From HXMU1420-13 sp965229525 (GTDB lineage Bacteria > Bacteroidota > Rhodothermia > Balneolales > Balneolaceae), in the NCBI GenBank assembly GCA_965229525.1, contig OZ245886.1, positions 1 to 64,000 of the forward strand: a DNA stretch of 64,000 bases. The letters run 5' to 3'. The position numbers and the translations under genes were made by a program. The notes below the pieces were generated by a model that saw nothing but the letters and a program-made list of their open reading frames with translations, did not search any database and was not told where the DNA came from. Shown piece after piece: positions 7,394 through 16,255 of this stretch (positions are counted from its first letter, which is position 1; each line of letters opens with the position of its first letter).

Positions 7394-9055
7394 ATGAAAT
7401 TACCTGAACCACAAGCATCTACTTTTTCTGGATTGATAAGTGATATTGAAAAAGGACAAATTAAAATACCTCAATTCCAAAGAGAGTTTGTCTGGGATAT
7501 AAAAAAATCGGCTAATCTTATGGATAGTATAATCAAAGGTTACCCGATTGGAACATTTATATTTTGGAAGACACGGGAAAGATTAAGAGCTGTAAGAGAT
7601 ATTGGTAATTTTAATTTACCCGAACCGATAAAAGGCGATTTTGTGAATTTTGTTTTGGACGGACAACAAAGGCTTACAAGTTTGTTTGCAAGTCTCAAAG
7701 GACTCGAAATTAATCGAGAAAATGGACGAGTTGATAATTATGCCAATATGTTCATTGACTTGAAAGCAAAAGAAGACGAACAAATCGTAATAACTGATTT
7801 AGAAGAAAGAGAAAAAGGTAGTTACATCAAAATAACAGACCTTTTGTATGGAGGATTGACACTCTTAGCAAGTTTTCCACCCGAAAATTTGAAACTGCTC
7901 GAAGAGTATAAAAAGCGAATTGAAAGTTACTTATTTTCCATAATCCTTATCAAAGAAGCCCCATTAGACATTGCGACTGAAATTTTCACTAGAATAAATG
8001 TTGGAGGAAAACCTTTGTCGCTATTTGAAATTATGGTGGCGAAAACGTTTGATGCGGAAAGAGATTTTGATTTATCCGAAAAGTATAAAGAATTGATTGA
8101 GAATCTTCGACCTCTGAATTATGAAACTGTTCCAGATGCCACAGTTCTTCAAACAATGTCGATGTTGATTTCAGGGGAATGCACCCGAAAACAAATATTA
8201 AAACTGGATAAATCTGATTTTATAGACAATTGGGGAAGAGGAAGAGATGCTATTGAGAGAACAGTTGAATATTTTAGAAGTTACTATCGAATCCCAGTAA
8301 GTCAATTACTTCCATATAATGCTTTGATAGTTCCGTTTTCATATTTCTTTTACCATCATAAGGATAAGCCAACGGGAAACAAACAAAAATATCTACAAGA
8401 TTATTTTTGGCGTTGTGCATTATCTGGAAGGTTTTCATCAGGTGTCGAGCCAAAGCTGGCTCAAGATGTAAAAAGAATAGATTTGATTTTAAATGATGAA
8501 TTGCCAAAATACGAATGGACAGTTGACCTAAGCACAGAGTTCATTGAGAATAACGGTTGGTTTAGTGCAGGAAGAAGTTACATTAAATCAATTCTTTGCA
8601 TTTTCACATATTATCAACCAAAATCATTTAATGACGGCTCGATTGTAAACGTCAGTAACTATTGGCTTAAACAAGCTAATAGCAAAAATTACCATCATTT
8701 TTTCCCAAGAGCATATCTCAAAAAACAAAAAGAAGAAGAGTTTTACATTAATCATATTGCCAACATTACTATTGTTGATGACTTCCTAAATAAAAGAGAA
8801 ATACGAGCAAAAGCACCAAGTGTTTATATGACAAAATTTATCAAACAAAATGATGAGATTGATATTACAATGAAAACACATTTAATCGAAGATTTAGAAA
8901 AGTTCGGCGTACTTGAAAATGATTATGATGCGTTTTTCAATAATAGGTTGAAGGCAATAAGCAAAGAATTAAAAAAGAGAATTATCGAACAAGAATCAGA
9001 TAAGTCATTGGTTGCATTAGAAATCAATGATTATGAAGAAGAAAATAGTGAATAG
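7394..9055 (+). CDS. GmrSD/DUF262-family nuclease-type protein (probable phage or foreign-DNA restriction)
   Basis: A 553-residue protein of the DUF262 (GmrS-like, ParB/Srx-fold) family. The N-terminal block has IPQFQREFVWD at residues 25-35 followed by GYPIGTFIFWK, and the diagnostic DGQQR at 89-93. The middle carries ATEIFTRINVGGKPLS. The C-terminal third resembles a DUF1524/HNH module, with HHFFPRAYL near 434-442. Characterised relatives (GmrSD, BrxU, SspE) are NTP-dependent restriction enzymes acting on modified or foreign DNA; here both halves are on one chain. No methylase or partner gene adjoins. The gene looks more AT-rich than its neighbours and lies behind the repeat at 7296-7377, which suggests acquisition. 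Target and activity are inferred from family only. Confidence 0.85.
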   Translation: MKLPEPQASTFSGLISDIEKGQIKIPQFQREFVWDIKKSANLMDSIIKGYPIGTFIFWKTRERLRAVRDIGNFNLPEPIKGDFVNFVLDGQQRLTSLFASLKGLEINRENGRVDNYANMFIDLKAKEDEQIVITDLEEREKGSYIKITDLLYGGLTLLASFPPENLKLLEEYKKRIESYLFSIILIKEAPLDIATEIFTRINVGGKPLSLFEIMVAKTFDAERDFDLSEKYKELIENLRPLNYETVPDATVLQTMSMLISGECTRKQILKLDKSDFIDNWGRGRDAIERTVEYFRSYYRIPVSQLLPYNALIVPFSYFFYHHKDKPTGNKQKYLQDYFWRCALSGRFSSGVEPKLAQDVKRIDLILNDELPKYEWTVDLSTEFIENNGWFSAGRSYIKSILCIFTYYQPKSFNDGSIVNVSNYWLKQANSKNYHHFFPRAYLKKQKEEEFYINHIANITIVDDFLNKREIRAKAPSVYMTKFIKQNDEIDITMKTHLIEDLEKFGVLENDYDAFFNNRLKAISKELKKRIIEQESDKSLVALEINDYEEENSE

Positions 9056-9149
9056 AAGTAAAACGATATAGAACAAATGTTTTGATGTCCATGCCACCTA
9101 AACGCAGCCATGTCGTATGACTCAACTTTAAATCAAGTACCCACAAACA

Positions 9150-9521
9150 ATGCCTAAAAATGTATTCGGAGAAGAGCTCATCCCCTGCTGTTACGATCCA
9201 ATGACAGGATACTTTCGAGATGGATTATGTAGAACTGACGAATCCGATCGTGGCTCACACGTGGTCTGTGCAATTATGACCGATGAATTTCTAGAGTTTT
9301 CTAAAATGGCTGGAAACGATCTTAGCACTCCGCGCCCTGAATACAGCTTTCCAGGTTTGAAAGCTGGTGATCAATGGTGTTTGTGTGCCTTACGATGGAA
9401 AGAAGCTTACGATCATGGTAAAGCTCCAATGGTAATACTAGAAGCTTGCGCAGAAGAAGCACTAAAGTATATTAATATGAATATGCTAATTGAATATGCA
9501 TACAAAAGTCAGAAATCTTAG
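9150..9521 (+). CDS. DUF2237 family protein
   Basis: A 123-residue small soluble protein that I recognise as DUF2237 (COG3651). It is rich in conserved Cys and Trp: GEELIPCCYDPMTGYFRDG near the start, HVVCAIMTDEFLEFS in the middle, and the signature FPGLKAGDQWCLCALRW at about 69-85. The family is found in many bacteria and has no established function. No signal peptide or membrane segment is visible. It starts 94 bp after the DUF262 gene on the same strand and may or may not belong to the same acquired segment. Confidence 0.85.
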   Translation: MPKNVFGEELIPCCYDPMTGYFRDGLCRTDESDRGSHVVCAIMTDEFLEFSKMAGNDLSTPRPEYSFPGLKAGDQWCLCALRWKEAYDHGKAPMVILEACAEEALKYINMNMLIEYAYKSQKS

Positions 9522-9598
9522 TTAAGACTTAAGCTTACTAAAACACATTAATGTTTAGTCGCATGGCTAACATCGCTTCTACTATAACTATTTTGTTC

Positions 9599-9647
9599 AA
9601 GCGTCCGCTTGGACCAGACTTATATAAAAAAGCACAAGCGGATGCTT
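9599..9647. repeat. Imperfect inverted repeat between DUF2237 and M42 peptidase genes
   Basis: AAGCGTCCGCTTG (9599-9611) and CAAGCGGATGCTT (9635-9647) form a 13-bp stem with one mismatch and a 23-nt loop. It lies between two convergent genes and lacks a T run on either side, so it is not a clean intrinsic terminator. It may be a REP-like element or, given the accessory segment upstream, the right edge of an insertion. The remainder of 9522-9685 shows no gene. Confidence 0.5.
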
Positions 9648-9685
9648 ATGCTAGCTTCATCATAACTCAATTGTTTGACTAACCA

Positions 9686-10765
9686 TCAATCCTCGAAAAC
9701 ACTAAAGCTTTGGTCGGGTCGCATCGCCAAAACGGCTTCGACCATAATTTGAATTAGTTCTTCCACATCGCTCATTGAACAAACTTCCACCGGCGAATGC
9801 ATGTAGCGCAGTGGAAGTGAAATCAACGCACTAGGAATTCCCGTTTTTTGGTAGAAAATACTGTCGGTATCTGTTCCGGTTCTAACACTGGTTGCTTCAT
9901 GCTGAACAGTGATTTCAGCTTTCTCACAAACCTCTTCAAGGAAATCTACTACTTTTGGGTGATTTGCCCCTCCATGCTGAATGGTTGGCCCACCTCCAAG
10001 TGTCACGGTTCCATGCTGCTTTTGATCAATTCCCGGCGAGTCTGTTGCATGTGTTACGTCGGTAACCAAGGCCACATCAGGCATGAAACGGTAACTCATC
10101 ATTCGAGCCCCAAATCCACCTACCTCCTCTTGTATCGAGTTGAGTGCCATAACATTAACCTTAAGCTCTGATCGGCGTTCTGAGAGCCTTTTCAAGGCTT
10201 CAGCGATAATGAATCCACCCATTCGGTTATCGATAGCGCGCGCTGTTAAAATTTCATCGTTTAAAAACTCTAAATCGGATGAAAAAGTAATAGGGTCGCC
10301 AATTTGAATTAATTTTAACGCATCTTCTTTTGAACTGACCCCGATATCCACGTAAATATCTTTCCAGGCAGGTTGGGTCCCACCCCCATTTTTGGTGGTT
10401 TGAAGATGAATAGCTGTATTACCTGTTACCCCAACAACTCTTCCTCTTTTATTGTGGATGAACACTTTCTTAGCTCTGGCAATGGTAGAATCGCTCCCTC
10501 CCAATTTATTGATATACACAAAACCTTGTTCGTTGATATGCTGAACCACCATCCCGATTTCATCACAATGAGCTTCTAGCATTACCGTAGCAACATCTGG
10601 ATTCGTATTAATTTTTGCAGCACATGAACCGTAAGCATCCGTCACAACTTCGTCAGAGAATCCATCCACATAATCCTTCCAAACCTGTACTCCTGCTTTT
10701 TCCCAACCGGTTGGACTTGGAGTGATTAGTAAGTCTTCTAAAAATGCTTTTGATGCTTCGTTCAT
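9686..10765 (-). CDS. M42 family metallo-aminopeptidase
   Basis: A 359-residue co-catalytic metallopeptidase of the M42 family (glutamyl aminopeptidase / tetrahedral aminopeptidase, also annotated FrvX/YsdC). Metal ligands and catalytic residues sit in their usual motifs: LEAHCDEIG (His66), AIDNRMGG (Asp179, bridging), IQEEVGG (Glu213/Glu214), the Asp in VTDVTHATD, and RYMHSPVE (His323). These enzymes form large cytoplasmic dodecamers that trim short peptides downstream of the proteasome or Lon/Clp. It is monocistronic and convergent with the DUF2237 gene, and diverges from the thioesterase gene across a 139-bp region that should hold both promoters. No anomaly seen. Confidence 0.93.
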   Translation of the reverse strand: MNEASKAFLEDLLITPSPTGWEKAGVQVWKDYVDGFSDEVVTDAYGSCAAKINTNPDVATVMLEAHCDEIGMVVQHINEQGFVYINKLGGSDSTIARAKKVFIHNKRGRVVGVTGNTAIHLQTTKNGGGTQPAWKDIYVDIGVSSKEDALKLIQIGDPITFSSDLEFLNDEILTARAIDNRMGGFIIAEALKRLSERRSELKVNVMALNSIQEEVGGFGARMMSYRFMPDVALVTDVTHATDSPGIDQKQHGTVTLGGGPTIQHGGANHPKVVDFLEEVCEKAEITVQHEATSVRTGTDTDSIFYQKTGIPSALISLPLRYMHSPVEVCSMSDVEELIQIMVEAVLAMRPDQSFSVFED

Positions 10766-10904
10766 AGTTTTGTCTTGGTTAAATTTCTCGATGAAGATAT
10801 AGAATCAGTACCCAACCTGCTTTCAATATATAGGTGAAATTTGTCATTCGGATTTCTGCTTTCTTTTGGTTAATTGCCTTTGCATTTTCCTGCCAAAAAT
10901 TTAA

Positions 10905-11345
10905 ATGGCACGTCCATCTTACAATCCTGAATTATTCTTTCACTGGCACAAAATCAAAACTAGATTTCGGGATTTAGATCCGCTCAATCATGTAAACAAT
11001 GCCGTTTTCAATAGCTACTTCGAAGAGGCGAGGATTCATTTAGTAGGTAGTGTTCCCGAGCTCAAAGATAGTTTTGAAGACGGAAAATCTTTTGTATTAG
11101 CAAAATGTACCATAGAATACCTACGACCCGTCTTATATCCCTCAACGCTACTTGTTGGAACGGGTTTTTTAGAACTGGGTAACTCAAGTATTGATGGATT
11201 TCAAGCCCTTTATGATGCCGATACCAAGAAACTTCACGCTACAGCAACTACAAAAGGTGTTTGGTTTGATCTGAAAACACATCGACCAACCAGGTTGCCT
11301 GAAATAGAAGGAATAGAGAAAATGAAAGTTAATTTGGATGGATAA
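10905..11345 (+). CDS. 4HBT-fold acyl-CoA thioesterase
   Basis: A 146-residue single hot-dog domain of the 4-hydroxybenzoyl-CoA thioesterase (YbgC/FadM) type. The signature RFRDLDPLNHVNNAVF at about residues 21-36 carries the catalytic Asp and the HVNN turn; YFEEARI follows on the central helix. It probably hydrolyses acyl-CoA or acyl-ACP in the cytoplasm; substrate length cannot be told from the sequence. Its end overlaps the start of the HD-domain gene by 8 bp, so the two are co-translated, a pairing with no obvious biochemical logic. Confidence 0.88.
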   Translation: MARPSYNPELFFHWHKIKTRFRDLDPLNHVNNAVFNSYFEEARIHLVGSVPELKDSFEDGKSFVLAKCTIEYLRPVLYPSTLLVGTGFLELGNSSIDGFQALYDADTKKLHATATTKGVWFDLKTHRPTRLPEIEGIEKMKVNLDG

Positions 11346-12588
11346 AAGTACGCGCTCTAAAATCTTTAATGATCCGGTTCAGGGGTTTATTACTGTTCCA
11401 AAAGGCATCATACTGCGTTTAATAGATCATCCATACGTTCAGCGATTGCGACGAATTCGACAACTTGGGCTAGGATATCTGGTATTTCCAGGAGCAGAGC
11501 ATTCAAGGTTTTCTCACGCTTTGGGATCATTGGAATTAGGTCAACGAGTGCTACAAAACTTGCGGGAAAAGGATACTACTATTAGTGATAAAGAATTTGA
11601 AGGTACGCTGATCGCCCTCCTTTTACATGATGTGGGGCATGGTCCATTATCACACACATTGGAACACACACTCATCAAGAATTTCACCCATGAAATGATG
11701 AGTCTTGCCATAATGAAGGAACTAAATAAACAGTTCGATGGAGCTCTTGATACAGCCATTCAAATATTTACCAATCAGTATCCAAAGAAGTTTTTATATC
11801 AGTTGGTCTCTTCTCAGCTTGATTTAGATAGATTGGATTACTTGAGACGTGATAGTTTTTTCACAGGTGTTTCTGAAGGAACTGTAGGCATCAATAGAAT
11901 CCTAAAAACCATGCGTGTGTTTAATAATAACATCGTAATTGAGAAAAAAGGGATTTACGCTATCGAAAACTACATCATCTCCCGCAGATTGATGTATATG
12001 CAAGTGTATCTGCATAAAACAGTATTAGGCGCTGATACTTTGTTAAGGAGTATTTTCCAAAGAGTCAGTGAGTTACTTGATCAAGATTATCAATTACATT
12101 TTGCATCTCCTAAATTGGAATATTTTATCAAGGAAAAGCCATCAGCAAAAAAACAGATTTCAAAAAAAGCCATTGACTTATACGCTGCTTTAGATGATTA
12201 CGATGTCTATCAAAACATCAAAGATTGGCAATTTTCAGATGATGCGATATTAGCTGATCTTAGTACTCGATTCTTGAATAGAGATTTATTCAGAACTACT
12301 TTCCTTGATGGTGAAGCTGATCAAGAACTAATCAATTCGGTACATAGCCAAACTGTCGAGACTTTGAAAAGTTTAGCCCTACCTGATGCCGAAAATCAAG
12401 CGCATCATTATTTCAAGTTCGAGGTGAATAAGACGGAAGCCTATAAATATCAGAATGAGAGTATTTGGATTCTGGATGACAACGAGGCTATCGAGTTTTC
12501 AAAAGCTGCGGATACAAAAAGTATCATTGCTTTAACAGAACCATTAGTTCGCCATTATGTAGTGCACCTGAAATCTATTCAGGTTTAA
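11338..12588 (+). CDS. HD-domain phosphohydrolase (COG1078 type)
   Basis: A 416-residue HD-superfamily protein close to the dNTPase-like COG1078 family (SAMHD1-like core). HSRFSHALG (around residue 60) supplies the first metal His, and LLLHDVGHGPLSHTLEH the HD dyad (His97-Asp98) and the next catalytic His. QLDLDRLDYLRRD provides the later Asp. Relatives hydrolyse dNTPs or other nucleotides; the substrate here is not determined. It overlaps the upstream thioesterase gene by 8 bp, and its 3' end overlaps the convergent histidine kinase gene by 14 bp (12575-12588), so opposing transcripts would be antisense at their ends. Confidence 0.88.
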   Translation: MDKSTRSKIFNDPVQGFITVPKGIILRLIDHPYVQRLRRIRQLGLGYLVFPGAEHSRFSHALGSLELGQRVLQNLREKDTTISDKEFEGTLIALLLHDVGHGPLSHTLEHTLIKNFTHEMMSLAIMKELNKQFDGALDTAIQIFTNQYPKKFLYQLVSSQLDLDRLDYLRRDSFFTGVSEGTVGINRILKTMRVFNNNIVIEKKGIYAIENYIISRRLMYMQVYLHKTVLGADTLLRSIFQRVSELLDQDYQLHFASPKLEYFIKEKPSAKKQISKKAIDLYAALDDYDVYQNIKDWQFSDDAILADLSTRFLNRDLFRTTFLDGEADQELINSVHSQTVETLKSLALPDAENQAHHYFKFEVNKTEAYKYQNESIWILDDNEAIEFSKAADTKSIIALTEPLVRHYVVHLKSIQV

Positions 12589-14893
12589 TTTCAGCGAATT
12601 CTTTTAAACGACGAACTACTTCAGAAAGGAAGATGTAATCATATTGTTCTCCCGCGTATATCAATTTTTGGATAGCTTTTGAGAACACTATTGTAGGATA
12701 TCTATTTAAAAGATAGGTTTCCGACAAACGCTCGAAATACTCTTTCTCGATAATTTTTTGAATGGAATTGCTGGTCGGTGAATCTAAACTATGAATGAAA
12801 TTTGCTACATCTTTGGGTGTATATTCCTCAATTTCTATTTCATCCAAATCATCGGTAAAGAAGTTTGAAATCTTCTCAACCATAGATTTTTGAATTACCT
12901 TAATTAATTCTTCTTCCCTAAATGGTTTCTGAAGGTAGTCGGTAAAGCCTTGATCCAGTAGTTCAGTTCGCCCCCCCATTGCACCGGCAGTAACCGCGAT
13001 TATTGGCATATTCTGAAACTTCCAAGACGTTGAACGAATTTTAAGCATTGCTTCGATTCCATCCATAACCGGCATATTAATATCCATTAAAATTACATCT
13101 GGATTGAAATCTTCGATAATTTCTAAAGCCTCTAATCCATGTTCAGCCTCTTTGCACGAATACCCGTTTTCATGAAGAATTATTCGTGTAATTGTTCTAT
13201 TTGGCAACAAATCATCTACAATTAAAATCCTAGTATCGCCGGTGCGGTTAATTTCGATTTTACTTTCTCCGTTGCCTGAGATAGTTAGTTTTTGGTCCAT
13301 CGAGTTCTTCATTACCTGAACAGGAACAGAGATGGTTACAGTTGCCCCCGAATCAACATTATTTTTAAAATTGATAGATCCATTTAAAAACTTGACGATT
13401 CTTTCACTAAGCGTAAGCCCTAGTCCTGTTCCAGTATTTTTCAGTGGATCGAGTTGCCAAAAAGCCTGAAAAACATGCTCTATATGATGTTCAGGTAATC
13501 CTTCACCCGTATCTGAGATTGTGATCAACAAATTCGAATTTTCGACAACGAAACTAAAATCTATGCTACCTTCGCTAGTAAATTTGATTGCATTGTCCAG
13601 TACATTTTTTAATACAAGTGAAAGACGAGTGAAATCTGTGATAAGAAAATCTGAATAATTACCTTCTGAATGATAGTTGAACTGGAGATTTTTCGTTTTT
13701 GCAAGTTCACCAAATCGATGTGCATAATTGTCCATGTATGGCTTTAGCAGCATTTTTTCCTGATGTACTTTAGACTGTTTGGCTTCTAAATTTGTTAGCT
13801 CCAAAATATCATCTACCATACCTAACAGGCGTTCCCCAGCATTTCTAATCTCGGAAATATGGCCTTTTTCATCCGGTAATATGGCTTTATTCCTTTCAAG
13901 TATCTGGGAATATCCAAGAATAGCATTCAACGGAGTTCTAAATTCATGGGATAAACTAGCTATGAAGTTTGATTTGGCTTCACTTGCATTTTCTGCTATT
14001 TCTTTTGCTCGGTGTAATTCGTTTTCAGCATTAATTCTTGCTGTAATATCTCTGGCAACCGATTGAAGGCCAACTATTTCATCACCAAATGTAATTAACG
14101 TGGTTTTTTGGCCGAGCCAATAATGTGATCCATCAAGCGCTTCAACCCTAAACTCGATATAATCGTCGCCATTTACTTCATTCAGTTTATGTGTGAAGAA
14201 ATCGACTAAACGCTGATGGTCTTCCTCAACAACAATGTCATATATATTCATTTTTCTGAGGTAGTCAGAATTATATCCAAGTATATTTGTAATTGCAGCG
14301 TTCGTAAATAGAAGATTTCCGGCAATATCAGTTCTGTAAATAATATCGTTGGCAGATTCTACTAATTGTTGATACTCGATCTGAGTATTAAAAAGTCTTT
14401 TTTCTACTTTTTTCTTCTCTGAAATATCTGTTATCAAAAGCAGCATGTATTTTTTATTCAACTTCTTTTGCCAAATAGTTCGCTTTTGAATATTCAGCCA
14501 AACATCAGCTTTAAATTTTCGGATTCTAACGTTGTAACTTACTTGAGTCGCTCCATTTTTATTTATTTTATCATCACTTTTTAGTAATGCCTCAAGAAGA
14601 TCTGGCTTTAATGATAACTGAGATAGATTGTTGCCTTTTAAATTACTCGACCTTTTTTCAACAAGCTCATTAAACCCTTTATTGGTGTGCACAATATTCC
14701 CGGTACTATCAAGAAGAGCGATCGCCTGGTCATGCTCATTGATAATAGTATCAATAAAAAATTCTTGTAAACCTGTATTGTATCTGCGGGATATTATCCA
14801 ATAAATGACACCAATTAGTGCAATAGTAAAAACTATCGCACCAAAAACAATTACATCAGATAACCCCAGAAGCAATAATGAAATGTAATCCAA
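12575..14893 (-). CDS. Hybrid PAS sensor histidine kinase with C-terminal receiver domain
   Basis: A 772-residue membrane-anchored hybrid kinase. One N-terminal membrane segment (about 13-34) is followed directly by cytoplasmic PAS domains (about 55-160 and 170-290), with no sizeable periplasmic sensor. HisKA carries SLSHEFRTPLN with His316; HATPase_c has the N box NVLDNAIKF and G boxes DTGEGLP and GTGLGLTLSERIV. The receiver domain (about 555-665) has DD near the start, phospho-acceptor Asp604 in ILMDINMPVMDG, and Lys656 in LQKPF. The last 100 residues are helical and could be a degenerate HPt-like or dimerisation tail, but I see no candidate phospho-His motif. It lies 63 bp after folA on the same strand. 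The signal is unknown; sensing is likely intracellular or at the membrane. Confidence 0.92.
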   Translation of the reverse strand: MDYISLLLLGLSDVIVFGAIVFTIALIGVIYWIISRRYNTGLQEFFIDTIINEHDQAIALLDSTGNIVHTNKGFNELVEKRSSNLKGNNLSQLSLKPDLLEALLKSDDKINKNGATQVSYNVRIRKFKADVWLNIQKRTIWQKKLNKKYMLLLITDISEKKKVEKRLFNTQIEYQQLVESANDIIYRTDIAGNLLFTNAAITNILGYNSDYLRKMNIYDIVVEEDHQRLVDFFTHKLNEVNGDDYIEFRVEALDGSHYWLGQKTTLITFGDEIVGLQSVARDITARINAENELHRAKEIAENASEAKSNFIASLSHEFRTPLNAILGYSQILERNKAILPDEKGHISEIRNAGERLLGMVDDILELTNLEAKQSKVHQEKMLLKPYMDNYAHRFGELAKTKNLQFNYHSEGNYSDFLITDFTRLSLVLKNVLDNAIKFTSEGSIDFSFVVENSNLLITISDTGEGLPEHHIEHVFQAFWQLDPLKNTGTGLGLTLSERIVKFLNGSINFKNNVDSGATVTISVPVQVMKNSMDQKLTISGNGESKIEINRTGDTRILIVDDLLPNRTITRIILHENGYSCKEAEHGLEALEIIEDFNPDVILMDINMPVMDGIEAMLKIRSTSWKFQNMPIIAVTAGAMGGRTELLDQGFTDYLQKPFREEELIKVIQKSMVEKISNFFTDDLDEIEIEEYTPKDVANFIHSLDSPTSNSIQKIIEKEYFERLSETYLLNRYPTIVFSKAIQKLIYAGEQYDYIFLSEVVRRLKEFAEIKPE

Positions 14894-14956
14894 AGAAGTA
14901 CGTGCTAATTCGTACCAAAATTACGTAAAGTATTGGGAGAAAGGAGTTAGCTTTTC

Positions 14957-15430
14957 TTAATTCTCAATTCTGATGTATTCGAGAAATCTCAAATCGTCAG
15001 AATCTTCTTCCGAACTAAGTTGCCACTTTGTACCAATCTTGTGGCGATACTCTGGAAAGAAAGTATCTCCGGCGTATTCTTTTTTGATTTCCGTAATAAT
15101 TAATCGGTCTGCATTGGATAGAGTTTCGGTATAAAGAACTCCTCCACCAATAATAAATACTTCAGCAGCATCGATATTTTCTAATGCTTGTTGCAAGGAT
15201 GTGTAAGTCTCAACATTGTCGTAAATCTTGGATCGAGAAAGTACAATATTTCGGCGCCCCGGAAGTGGTTTCTCTCCTAACTCTTCAAAAACACCACGCC
15301 CCATTATAATTATTTGACCGATTGTATGTTTCTTGAAATGCTTTAAATCTTCCGGATATCTCCAGGGTAGCCCTCCCTCCTTACCAATTACTAAATTCGG
15401 ATCATGGGCTGCGATAAGGGTTATGTTCAT
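14957..15430 (-). CDS. folA: Dihydrofolate reductase
   Basis: A 157-residue DHFR, NADPH-dependent, regenerating tetrahydrofolate after thymidylate synthesis. It shows the N-terminal strand ITLIAAHDPNLVIGKEGGLP, LPWRYPEDLKHFK with the conserved acidic residue, IIMGRGVFEELG in the nucleotide-binding position, LPGRRNIVLSR, and FIIGGGVLYTETL. The MGR loop lacks the usual Thr (MGRxT), a mild divergence. The start overlaps the thyA stop by 4 bp, so translation is coupled with thymidylate synthase, the enzyme that makes its substrate. Confidence 0.96.
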   Translation of the reverse strand: MNITLIAAHDPNLVIGKEGGLPWRYPEDLKHFKKHTIGQIIIMGRGVFEELGEKPLPGRRNIVLSRSKIYDNVETYTSLQQALENIDAAEVFIIGGGVLYTETLSNADRLIITEIKKEYAGDTFFPEYRHKIGTKWQLSSEEDSDDLRFLEYIRIEN

Positions 15431-16242
15431 ACAGCAACCTCGAATCGAATCAATGGATCCGGATCGTAATTTTCTAAAACGAAATCGTCAAAAGTTAGTT
15501 CATCAACAGGTTTGTTTGCAATCTTAAGTGTTGGTAATTCTCGAGGTGTTCTTGTTAGTTGCTCTTTCAATCCATCCACATGATTAACATAAATATGAGC
15601 ATCCACTATAGTATGGGCAAAAGTTCCAGGCTTTAATCCAACCTCTTGTGCGATTGCCATGGTTAATGCCGAATAACAAGCCAGATTAAATGGAATACCC
15701 AGCGCGATATCACCCGAACGTTGGGTTAAATGGCAATTTAGTTTTCCATTCTGAACATTAAAAATGTACATGATGTGGCAAGGTGGCAAAGCCATTTGTG
15801 GGAGAAGTCCCGGATGCCAGGTACTAACCACAATTCGTCTGCTATTTGGGTTTTCTTTAAGCATTTTAATTGCTCTTTGTACCTGATCAAATTCTTTTCT
15901 AATCCACTCTCCTTCTTCAGATTGCTCCAAATAAGGAAACCTTCTCCAAAGTACGGGATAAATCGGACCAACATGACCGTCCTCATCAGCCCACGCGTCC
16001 CAAATGTGACAATCCTTCTCATCTCTTAACCATCGGATATGATCCTCTCCGCGAAGATACCATAACAGTTCAAGTACAACCGATCGGAAGAATACTTTCT
16101 TCGTAGTTAATAGAGGAAAACCCTCCGATAAGTCTACCTTATAAAATTCTGCAAAGTTGGAGATAGTGTCTGTACCAGTTCTATTTTCTTTTCTAACTCC
16201 ATTTTCTAAAACGTTTCTTACAAGATCGTGGTAGACTTTCAT
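15427..16242 (-). CDS. thyA: Thymidylate synthase (ThyA type)
   Basis: A 271-residue folate-dependent thymidylate synthase that converts dUMP to dTMP using methylene-tetrahydrofolate. Catalytic Cys155 is in LPPCHIMY; the phosphate-binding SRR precedes it (NPNSRRIVVSTW), and the dUMP and folate contacts LTQRSGDIALGIPFN and DAHIYVNHV are present. Length matches the short E. coli-like class. It begins 13 bp after the mgtE stop and overlaps folA by 4 bp. The nearby deoxynucleoside kinase adds to a nucleotide-supply theme in this array. Confidence 0.97.
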   Translation of the reverse strand: MKVYHDLVRNVLENGVRKENRTGTDTISNFAEFYKVDLSEGFPLLTTKKVFFRSVVLELLWYLRGEDHIRWLRDEKDCHIWDAWADEDGHVGPIYPVLWRRFPYLEQSEEGEWIRKEFDQVQRAIKMLKENPNSRRIVVSTWHPGLLPQMALPPCHIMYIFNVQNGKLNCHLTQRSGDIALGIPFNLACYSALTMAIAQEVGLKPGTFAHTIVDAHIYVNHVDGLKEQLTRTPRELPTLKIANKPVDELTFDDFVLENYDPDPLIRFEVAV

Positions 16243-16255
16243 TGGCTAATTTTGA

